Both the position numbers and the translations under genes were made by a program. From Rehmannia glutinosa (lineage: Eukaryota > Streptophyta > Magnoliopsida > Lamiales > Orobanchaceae): a DNA stretch of 64,000 nt. Under the pieces are notes generated by a model. The model made no database searches. It was not told the DNA's origin and saw nothing but the letters and a program-made list of their open reading frames with translations. The stretch is taken from contig JABTTQ020001757.1 of NCBI GenBank assembly GCA_016081115.2, positions 186,027-250,026 on the forward strand, in the 5' to 3' direction. Position 1 is the first letter of the stretch. The number at the start of each line of letters is the position of its first letter. Shown piece after piece: positions 55,253 to 64,000 of this stretch.

Positions 55253-57362
55253 GTAAGTTCAGTGATTACCCTGGTACAAAACCCACATTTTATTGAAGAA
55301 TTGAACATACAACCGTAGCTTATCTCTTTCATCAAGAACCAAAGTTTCTTCTACCCTTTTTTTTATTTTTATTTTGAGGAGCAATCTAACATACAATCCT
55401 TTGTATAATAAATGTAAATCCTTAACTAATTGGTAAGTTTGTGTAGTTTTTATTAATATTTATAATATAAACATTTGATAGTTCATATAGTCATATATGC
55501 GGATTTTTTTTGTTTCTTTAAGCTTTGAATACATGAAATATAATGGTTAAATCTTAAATATATATTCGTAGAAGTGTTTATATATGAGTTTGGTTTATAT
55601 TTTTGAGTTTGGAGAAGTTAAGAATCGGATTAAGGATTTGTAAAACAAGAAAGAACAAGATAAACTCAAAGCTGTCAAGGTACAAAAAAAATATGTTTTG
55701 AGGGTCTAAAGTCATGGGTTTTAATTATTTGAAGGCATGATTATATTGTAATATATGTTATCTCATTGTGGTAAAAATTTGGGAGTGATTGGATATATTA
55801 AGAGTTGTGAAAATCTACATGAACTATAGGGTGACAAGATAATGCTCTGTTTCTGTCGAGCAGCAGATTACTGCTGCTTTACTCCAATATTTCGACCAAT
55901 ATTAATTTCAGAATTTGGAGATTCATAAAACATGAAAGTTGTAGAAAATTGAGTTGGTTTTTCCAGTAGAACTTGAATCATTTAAATATTATTTTTCTAC
56001 AAGGAGCTATGTTGAAAATACTAAAGGCTGCCAGAGTGAAAATCTTCAGACGTTTTGAATGAATTTTTATAAGTTTTGTCAATTTTAATAAGTTAACATT
56101 CATATATGTTTTGCATGTTTTTGTGTGTGTTTTATGTGATGATTTATGCATATGTTTTGTATGCTTTATTTGCATTTTGAATGTTTTAGTGTTATGTTGT
56201 GTTATATTGTTGATTTTTTAGGTTTTAGTGGAAAAAACAAGTTTTGTAACAAGAAACGTTAAAAAGTCATTTCGCGCAATTGCGATAATCTTCGTATTTT
56301 GAACATAATATTTCCATCTGAAGTACAATTTACTTTATTATTACGCCATTAGAAAGCTAAAGAGAGAGTTCTACAATGTCTATTTCTGGTACTAAATGTA
56401 AATGAAGACATTTGGATGTGTTAAAATCATGTGCAAATGGAAATAATGTGTTGAAATTTTGGAAATGACATGTTTTAGTATTTTGACCATAACTCTCTCT
56501 AGAAAATTGATATTGAGGTCATTCAAGTGGCTATGGAAAGGTAAGAGATAAAGATACAATTCATAAGATACATAAAGGCCAAATTCCAAAGTTTGGAGGG
56601 TGTGCGGTCGCGCACAAGAGGCACATGGTCGCGCACGGCAGAACGGCCTCACTTGCGCGTGCGGTCATGCGCAGTGACTTCCTGAACACGAAATTTATGA
56701 TTATTTTCCGTTTTTTTAGCTCTTTCGCCTTATATAGGACTCTAGACTTATAAATAAGACTTGGGCAGGCCATATTTTTTAATACATTTACTTCTTAGCA
56801 CTTTTAAACCCTAGTTTTTGTTATTTTCTCTTCCATCTAACATTGGGATTGCTTGGTTCTTCCCATCAAAGTTATTTTGCGGCTTAATCCAAATGTAATA
56901 TTTCTTCATCTTATTTATCTGATTTCAATTTTTTGGTGATTATTGTTTTTGCATGATGATATTTATGATTATTTTCGATCCTTCAATTGAAATTATGATC
57001 TTATCCCAAGCATGAACTAAATTCTTTGTTCTAGGATTAGGATGATTTGATTCAAACAAATAAGAATGAATATGAACTAATTGATTTGTCTTCCCAAAGA
57101 ATTGCTTTATTTGGTAATTGATGGTTTGGCCAACTCTTGATTATTTTGAGGGAATAATTGAGATATAGAGAAGATGTTATTCCTGGACTAAATTCATTTA
57201 GAGGGTTAGATATGAATCCGAAATGTATTATCTAACTTGGCTAATTAATTGGTATTTGGTTATGGATAAACTTAATCTCTGAATATGAGAGTTATCAAAT
57301 CTTGATCTAGTTTATATTTGTTTGCTTTAATTGTTAATCGCATGATCAATTGGGTGATATTC
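55253..57362. other. Non-coding, LTR-like sequence
   Basis: No gene. 55859-55878 is a perfect inverted repeat (AGCAGCAG-ATTA-CTGCTGCT). 56598-56690 is a GC-rich island of GCGGTCGCGCAC-type words. CCTTATATAGGACTC at about 56732-56746 and TATAAATAAGAC at about 56749 are TATA-like, followed by CT-rich leader-like sequence. The make-up (GC island, TATA, long AT-rich tail to about 57360) resembles gypsy LTRs such as 47182-48859, so this may be a solo or truncated LTR. I could not fix both ends. Confidence 0.4.
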
Positions 57363-60300
57363 TATAACATCCCATTTTCATAATTTTGAAATAAAACACG
57401 ATTTATGAAAATGATAGTGCTGAGATAGAACGTGATTTCTAAGTATTCCAAAGAACATTTGCCTTTTTAAATAAAAAATACAATAAAATAAAATAATTAT
57501 TCAATAACAATTCAAAAAAAATTATTCCACTCCCCAAGTTCAATTCTAATTAAATAGTCCAACAAAGAAAATATACAAATGAAGTTCATTATTCTAAATT
57601 TTTATTTTTTGGTCATCGACACCATGTGTCCCACCAACTCCATCAATTTCAAATAGAAATTTATTTTGGGGTGAGCATTCAATAGCTCAGTAGCGGCAAA
57701 TTTGTCCAAGCTAAATACATAAATACACATAACGTAATAACATGCTTATAAATTGAAATTTTAACTGTAGTTGTAGCTATTACACTGAAACATGGCTTAC
57801 ACTATCAGAATTTCACCTCAGAAAACTTTTATGTCCCAAACCTTTGTATGGTCCAACACGACAATAGACACATAGCACGTAGAAGCATAATTATCAAGAA
57901 ATATATATAGGGCATTTAACAAGGACAAATAAAAGTGGAATTAGAAAAACCCTTACCTCGAAAAGTAGTATAGAAAATGATGAAACATTGCAAGGTTCTA
58001 TTCCCGAAAATTCTCGTTGCCTACACATTAATTTTTTTATTAGTATTAATATATTATAGCTTTAATATATATTTATTATATATATATATATTAAATATAT
58101 AATATATATAATTAAAATTAATTGGGTAAAAAATTGGCTTGCTAGATTAAAAATAGGGATCCTGAAAGTCAACAATTCCTATTTCTTCTTTTCTTTTCTT
58201 TTTCTTTCTTCCTTTCTCTTTTTCTCCTTTCTTTTCCCCTTACTTTTAATCCCCAGCAAACCCATTTCCTCAAATCCCTCTCTATCTCTCTCATCTTCTT
58301 ACCTTTTTCCTTATCTATTTTCTTTTTTCTCCCCGTCATTTTCTTTTCCTTTCTGTTTCCCCATATCTTTCCTCGTCTACCTCACCAAACCCAAGCCCCA
58401 CCCCCTTACTTATCACTCACTTTTTCTTTTAAGTTTTTTTTTTCTTTCATGTAGGTCCCAAGTGGTAAGTAGTAAGGTTTAGAAGGGGAGGTTGAATAAA
58501 CCTTACCAAATTTTCGATATAGTCCTTTTAAATATATTCAGAGTTTTTAAACAACTCAGCTTAGTCCTTAAGGAACATCTAGGTTGGCTTACTCATCAAA
58601 TTTACTCACTCAACAGACTCGACTAAGCTGTTGATAGTATAATTCAGCTGGTATCATCTAACACTTAAAATAACAGTTGATTTGGTTATTGTTCAGCGGA
58701 AGACTTTTCACACTTGTTGTTTTAAACTTGTTTTACAACACTTGTTTTAACAATAGTTATTATCAGTTGAGTTCAACAATTATAACTTAACAACAAATAT
58801 AAAATATATGCAAGAAATGAAAGTGCTACAAGTAAATAAGACACAAGCAATTTTTATAGTGGTTCGAGGATGGGGAAATTCCTCTAATCCACTCTTCTCC
58901 AACTCTTGGAGGAATCCACTAAGCAACAAGATCTTAGTTACAAAGTAGTCAACAATCCGAGTCAGCTTCGATCACACAACCAGCTGCTCTTGGGACTCAG
59001 CTTCTTCACAAAACAGATGTCTTGCTACTTCAGCTCCTTCAAACTCTTGGAATTGATCATACAACCTTCCAACAAGCCCAAAGCTTCTGGTTCGAACTTG
59101 AACCTTACTACTTATCCTTCAACCTTGGAGAGTAGACCCATTTGTTCTTTAAACAAATTTCCTCTTCAACTGATGAAGTAATCTTTCCTTCACTCAATGT
59201 GTTGGATTGAGTTCCTTCGAATTTTGGCTTGAGGATATCTTTAAAAGCTTGAGAGTATTTTGCAGGTTTTGCTTGCTCGAATGCTTGATAGTCTTATGAA
59301 ATTCATAATTGGTAACCTTCTATCACTTGCTTCCTCAGCCTTTATAGTGCAGATTCGAAAATATGTCCATTGAAGAGATAGACATACATTTCAAATCTCA
59401 CTCGTAGGTTGTTGGCATGTCTTGTCTTGCAGCATTAATGAGGATCGTACCATGAATTCAATGCTCTGCAGCCTTTCCTTAGTCTCTGTAGGTTTTTAGA
59501 TACATCCTATTTGTTCCTTGCTTTTTGCACTCTTTTAGCAACACAACTTTATTGCTGGCAGCCTGACACAGGTCTATTTCCATCAAAACCTTGACTTGTG
59601 TTGACAACGGATCTCTTTCAGCTTTCTTCAAGTCTTGTCTCTTGCATACCCCTTTGACATTTGATTCCAATTATTTTGGAATGACTTAGTTTTTTAGTCA
59701 GCTGATTGAGACAGCTTTTTTGTCACTTGAGTGATCCTTCTCTTGACTTCACACAACTCACACAAAGCTGGGTCTTCTCTTCAATCTTCAATCGATTCTA
59801 ATACTCTTCAACTTGGCTGACTCCAACTCAGCTCATACAACCCTATCTGTTCTAAGTTGAATTACATAGAAAATGGGATGCCGACATTCTATTCTAAGTT
59901 TTACATGGTATCATCAAAATCTAAACATAAATTTTCCTAGCATTTCCCTTTTCCCCTTATTTTTTTATTTATTATTCTTATTTTTTTGTTTTCCCTAACC
60001 CATTTCCCAGTATCCCATCCCCAAATTTCCCTTTCTCTAAAAACCCTCACACACACCACACGCTCGCCGGAGTAAAGCGGCGGCCGGCGGCGTGGCGACG
60101 ATTGGAGAACCGAGGTCATCCTTCTGCCTATTGTCCCGATCTCTCCCTTTACTCTCTCAATATTTTTTTTTGTTTTTGGGTTTATTGAAAGTGGTCGGGT
60201 GGTGGTGGTGGTAATGGGATATTTGAAATGGAGGTGACTTTGGGGAGTTGGAGTACATGATTGGATGAGAAGAAGGGAAAAAAATATCTCTTACCTCTGT

Positions 60301-60883
60301 ATCTCGGTGAAATTTGATGTGTATCAGAATAGCTAAGAGTTTGTACTATGTATACTATTATAAAAGTTGTAATTAGGCAATGAGAGTGATTTAGAAAAAT
60401 AATATAGCATAATTTTTGTCTTAATTTTTGCATAAAACCTGGTTAGCAATTCATGGTAATAGAGTTGAAATTGCTCAATGTGTTTGGACTGAGTTTTGGC
60501 ATAAATTTATTGGCCAGAATATTTTGTTGAGATTATGACTAAAAGACTAGAATTTATAATCAATTGGTACTTAATTTCGAAATTAAATTAATTAGCTGAA
60601 ATCAATTAAATGCTAAAACTGAAATACTGACTTTTATATGCTATTAATTAAAGATTATTATGATAATTGGTGTTATCTTATTTGGATAAATGACATGTGT
60701 TTGGGCTTGAGAATAGGCTTAAATATATTTCTATTAGGCCAATATATAAAATAAAGTCTAACAACTAATTTATTAACCCCAAATATAATGTAACTTTAGA
60801 AGTTCCCAATCTTAAGAAAATCCCTAATTATTAGATAATCGATCCCTAATTTGTATTTTTTTCTCAATTTCTCGGGTACTACA
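57363..60883 (-). repeat. Gypsy 3' LTR, containing a nested solo LTR
   Basis: The minus-strand start TGTAGTACCCGAG is at 60883 (sharp). The far end at about 57363 (GGGATGTTATA on minus) is inferred from the usual GGGxxGTTACA end of this group and is not certain. After removing the nested 1.5-kb LTR and duplication the length is about 2.0 kb. A CT-rich tract lies at 58180-58430. Confidence 0.5.
58450..59942 (-). mobile_element. Solo LTR of the Sirevirus family
   Basis: 1493 bp, the inverted counterpart of the LTRs at 4289-5773. It starts TGTAGGTCCCAAGTGG on the plus strand and ends ATTTTCCTAGCA. It is flanked by TTTCA (58445-58449) and TTTCC (59943-59947), a 5-bp duplication with one mismatch. 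No internal sequence is present, so it arose by recombination between the two LTRs of a former full element. Confidence 0.85.
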
Positions 60884-60898
60884 TCTTACACCCCTAAA
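60884..60898 (-). other. Gypsy polypurine tract
   Basis: The minus strand reads TTTTTAGGGGTGTAAGA directly before the LTR start at 60883, in the position of a chromovirus PPT. Confidence 0.65.
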
Positions 60899-61508
60899 AA
60901 TTAATTTCGTCGTCGAAATTCGAATACTTGGTAAAATTAAGATAATCTGGGCACCTAGCTCGAACATCTTCCTCTCGTTCCCAAGTGGCTTCGTTCTTAT
61001 CGTGTCGTTTCCATTGGCATTTGATTAAGGCCACGTCTTTATTTATTAATTTGTGTATTTCTCGTTCTAAGATAACCTCATGTGCTTCTTCATAAGTCAA
61101 ATCATCCCTAATTTTTAATTCCGAATAATTGACAACATGACTTGAGTCATAAACGTACTTTATGAGCATTGATACATGGAATACATTGTGAACGGATGAC
61201 AACTTTGGCGGTAATGCCAATTGGTATGCTAGTTCACCGATTCATCGTAGAATTTCGAACGGGCTAATACATCTTGGCTTTAGTTTTTCGTTTTCACCGA
61301 AACCAAAAACACCCCTCATAAGTGCAACTTTCAAGAATACTTTTTCTCCCACATCAAATTGTAGATCCTTCATCCGTCGGTCAGCGTAAGATTTCTGTCT
61401 ACTTTGTGCTACCTTCATTCGGTCCCAAAATTTCTCTTTTTTCTCAATTCTCTGCTCAACTAACTCTGGTCCCAAATTTTTCTTCTCACCTACTTCGCTC
61501 CAATACAA
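60894..61508 (-). pseudogene. Gypsy integrase C terminus and chromodomain
   Basis: 61508-61242 reads WDRMKVAQSRQKSYADRR, then DLQFDVGEKVFLKVALM, the GPY/F-containing C-terminal integrase region (SPFEIL). 61220-60894 begins ALPPKLSSVHNVFHVSMLIK and ends in a chromodomain-like block, VALIKCQWKRHDKNEATWE plus EEDVRARCPDYL. The WKxHxxxEATWE pattern is the conserved core of chromovirus chromodomains, which are thought to guide integration to chromatin marks. A shift or stop near 61240-61220 separates the two frames. Confidence 0.85.
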
Positions 61509-61511
61509 GGG

Positions 61512-62240
61512 TTATCTACACTTTCTTCCGTACAATTCCTCGTACGGAGCCATTTTAATGGTAGCTTGAAAACTATTATTGTAAGTGAACTCCACCAAAG
61601 GCAATATTGACTCCCAGTTTTCACCAGAATCGAGCACACACGCCCTCAGCATGTCTTCTAGTGTTTGTATTATTCTTTCCGACTGACTATCTGTTTGTAG
61701 GTGATAAGTTGTATTAAAGCTCAACTTCATTCCCAAGGTTGTTTGTAGACTTTTCCAAAATTTTGAAGTGAAACGTGGGTCTCTGTCTGACACTATCGTC
61801 ACAAGGACCCCATGCAGCCTTATAATTTTTTTAATATATATCTTTGCATATTGGTCCATTTTTAGCGTCATTTGCACTGGAAGAAAATGTGTTGATTTTG
61901 TCACTCGATCCATGATAACCCACACAACATTATTCTTTTTTGACTGATAGAGGCAACCCGACTACAAAATCCATTGTTATATGTTCTCATTTTCCATTCT
62001 GGGATCTCAAAGGGTTTTAGCAAAACTGATGGTCTTTGATGTTCAATTTTGACTGCTGACACATCAAACCTCTCGCTATTAATGATCTGATGTCACTTTT
62101 CATGCTCTTCCACCAGAAGACTTCTTTCAGGTCTCGGTACATATTTGTACCACAAGGTTGAGCCGTATATGGCATACTATGAGCTTCCTTAAGAATTTCT
62201 CTTCTAAGTTCTTCATTCTTCGGCACAAATAATCACCCTT
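61512..62240 (-). pseudogene. Gypsy integrase zinc finger and catalytic core
   Basis: 62226-62017 carries the HHCC-type region (EILKEAHSMPYTAQPCGTNM, YRDLKEVFWWKSMKSDI, CQQSK). A shifted part near 61990-61930 gives MDFVVGLPL with the first catalytic Asp. 61925-61512 carries WVIMDRVTKSTHFLPV, IVSDRDPRFTSKFWKSLQ (second Asp), TDSQSERIIQTLEDMLRA (Glu) and YNNSFQATIKMAPYEELYG. All three catalytic residues can be read, though not in one frame. Confidence 0.88.
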
Positions 62241-62990
62241 CTATTCCAATACACCGTCAACCGTCATCTCAAAACCCTTAATGTTTCTTTCTTGGATTCA
62301 TTTCTTCATCTTATTCAGAAATATATCTCGTGGTTGAGTCTCTTTGATTTTATCTCGCAACATGGGTCGTACTACCAGTGTTGCTAACGTTGCTTCTGTA
62401 CTTCTCGATGGATTCACGGTCTCAATCGTCATCATAGTGAACAATTTCACAATTCCTCTTGTTTTGTTAGCAAACAGGATAATTTGCTCTTAGGTTTTTG
62501 GCTTAAAGCATCCGCTACCACGTTAGCTTTACCCGAATGGTAATTGATAGTGCAATCATAATCTTTCACTAACTCCAACCATCTTCTTTGCCTCATATTC
62601 AGCCTTTTTGTGTGAAAAGATACTTTAGACTTTTATGGTATGTGTATATCTCACACTTACTTCCATACAAGTAGTGTGGACAAATCTTTAGTGCGTATAC
62701 TACTACGGCTAGCACAAAGTCATGGGTAGGGTAATTCAGCTCATGTGGCTTTAATTGCCTCGAGACATAAGCAACTACCTTACCGTGTTGCATCAAAACA
62801 CACCCATCGCTGTAAATAACAAATCACTTTGTAGGGTCCGTTATTGTCAATATATGTGCAGAGGTTAGTCTTTGTTTCAATTCTTGAAAACTTTCCTCAC
62901 ATTTCTCGTTCCATATGATTTCTCTCATTTCCTCGTTAGTTGAGTCATGGGTCCATCTATTTTAGAATATTCATTAATAAATCTCCGATA
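62241..62990 (-). pseudogene. Gypsy RNase H region
   Basis: The minus-strand frame 62796-62599 reads MMQHGKVVAYVSRQLKPHEL, then YPTHDFVLAVVVYALKICPHYLYG, the usual Ty3/gypsy RNase H motif (ASRQL...NYPTHDLEL). The DASKxGxGxVL-type start lies upstream near 62830 in decayed form. Here the catalytic Glu position of the HDLEL motif reads HDFVL, a possible loss. 62590-62241 is the damaged connection to integrase. Confidence 0.78.
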
Positions 62991-63892
62991 ATAGCCCGCT
63001 AATCCAAGAAAACTACGAACTTCACTCGCACTCGTAGGTGCTTTCCACCCATTGACAACTTCGACCTTATCTGGGTCGACCTCAATTCCTTGTGCAGTTA
63101 CAACATGTCTGAGGAAAAGTACTCGATCTATCCAGAATTTGCACTTACTGAACTTCGCTTACAACTTCTCCTTGCGGAGTACTTCGAGTGCTATTCGCAG
63201 ATGGTCGTCGTGTTCATTCTCATTTTTCGAACATATAAGTATGTCGTCAATAAAGATAATGATGAATTTATCCAAGTACGGGTGAAACACCCTATTCGTC
63301 AAGTCCATGAACATTGTTGGTGCACTGATTAATCCAAAAGGCATCACTACAAACCCGTAGTGTCCATAAAGAGTTCTAAATGTTGTTTTGGGGATATCAC
63401 TCTCCTTAATTTTCAACTGGTGATATCTGAATCTAAGATCAATCTTGGAAAATGTTCTGGAACCCCTTAGTTGATCAAAAAGTCTTCGATTCGAGGTAAT
63501 GGGTACTTATTCTTTATCGTGAGTCGATTCAGCTCTATGTTATCGATACACATTCTTAAAGTCACATTTTTCTTTTTTACGAATAGTACGGGATCTCCCC
63601 AAGGAGATACACTTGGTCGAATGAACTTTAAATCCAATAACTCCTATATTTGCATTTTTAGTTCATGTAACTCCTTCGGCGCCATTCTGTATGGTGCCTT
63701 GGAGATTGGTATCGGCCCAGGTTCCAAGTCTATCATAAACTCCACTTGATGATCTAATGGAATTCCTGGTAGATCCTCTAGAAAAACATCCAGGAATACT
63801 CTTATAATTGGCACATCTGCCGGTGTTAATTTAGATGTCAGGGTTCCGACTATGTTTACCAAATACCCTTGACAATTATCCTTCTTCAACAA
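62991..63892 (-). pseudogene. Gypsy reverse transcriptase
   Basis: 63892-63644 gives the RT entry (FLDVFLEDLPGIPLDHQVEF, PYRMAPKELHELKMQI). 63600-63430 has the block around DPVLFVKKKN and IDLRFRYHQ in shifted frames. 63416-63159 gives IKESDIPKTTFRTLYGHYGF, VMPFGLISAPTMFMDLTN and FIIIFIDDILICSKNENEH, with FIDD in place of the more usual YIDD. Further decayed blocks to about 63000 match the thumb region (GYYRRFI-like). The frame is broken at least three times. Confidence 0.88.
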
Positions 63893-64000
63893 TTTGTTGC
63901 CTTCATCGCTGATATTGTCTGAGGTACATTTCTAGTCCTTGCCCCGTAGTACTTTATTTCCCCATTCCCTGGTAACCTGAGAGTTATCTCCCTCTCTTTA
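63893..64000 (-). other. Gypsy sequence upstream of RT, cut by window end
   Basis: A short stretch that should belong to the protease-RT linker. No motif is visible in the available bases. Confidence 0.4.

Larger units (their letters stand above)
57363..64000 (-). mobile_element. Chromovirus-type Ty3/gypsy retrotransposon, 3' part (continues past window)
   Basis: Read right to left: protease-RT linker, RT, RNase H, integrase, a chromodomain-like C terminus, PPT and 3' LTR. RT preceding integrase and a C-terminal chromodomain define a chromovirus; the LTR start TGTAGTACCC and the TATAACATCCC edge suggest the Tekay/Del group. The 5' LTR, gag and protease lie beyond 64000. The frames are broken by multiple stops and shifts. 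Confidence 0.82.

Overview
The window looks like plant nuclear DNA, probably from a eudicot. It is AT-rich, holds no intact host gene, and consists almost wholly of transposable elements nested in one another. Supporting signs are Ty1/copia and Ty3/gypsy retrotransposons with plant-type initiator-Met-tRNA primer sites, Mutator-like DNA transposons (MULEs), hAT-type MITEs, a captured calmodulin-like fragment and decayed exons of an ERECTA-type receptor kinase. Every coding region carries stops or frameshifts, so all are annotated as pseudogenes or element parts.

Layout. 1-2813: AT-rich flank without a gene. 2814-21866: a MULE with ~107-bp terminal inverted repeats, a broken transposase gene on + and a convergent DUF1985-type gene on -. 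It is split by a complete 14.5-kb Sirevirus-like copia element (4289-18761, 5-bp target duplication ACTTG). 21990-22772: a fold-back element. 23395-25395 and 25512-27552: two related MULEs in opposite orientation, each with a different captured gene fragment. 29096-43188: a second full-length copy of the same Sirevirus (TSD ACCAT). 43237-43862: a hAT-type MITE with a perfect 8-bp TSD. 43915-54408: a minus-strand copia element (TSD ATACA) whose left LTR is interrupted by an internally deleted Athila/Tat-type gypsy element (44667-48859). 54431-55252: decayed 72-nt-type LRR exons resembling the ERECTA family. 55253-57362: LTR-like non-coding DNA. 57363-64000: the 3' part of a minus-strand chromovirus-type gypsy element whose LTR holds a solo LTR of the Sirevirus family (58450-59942). 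The element runs off the window.

How the parts fit. The two Sirevirus copies share the order LTR - PBS - gag (zinc knuckle plus coiled coil) - protease - integrase - RT - RNase H - a very long third ORF region (~5 kb) - PPT - LTR. The third ORF region is the most unusual gene content: a conserved N-terminal domain, a Pro/Ala/Lys linker, long acidic stretches, coiled coils and an Arg/Gly-rich tail, with no envelope-like membrane segment that I can see. Copy 1 carries a LINE-derived fragment within it.

Data-quality caution. Copy 2 (about 29.1-40.8 kb) repeatedly lacks or alters the middle base of CAG/CTG relative to copy 1 and to its own 3' LTR. Its 5' LTR also contains short patches that match other places, including the downstream MITE and the reconstructed empty insertion site. 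This looks more like consensus error at methylated CHG sites in an uncorrected or heterozygous repeat than like real mutation.
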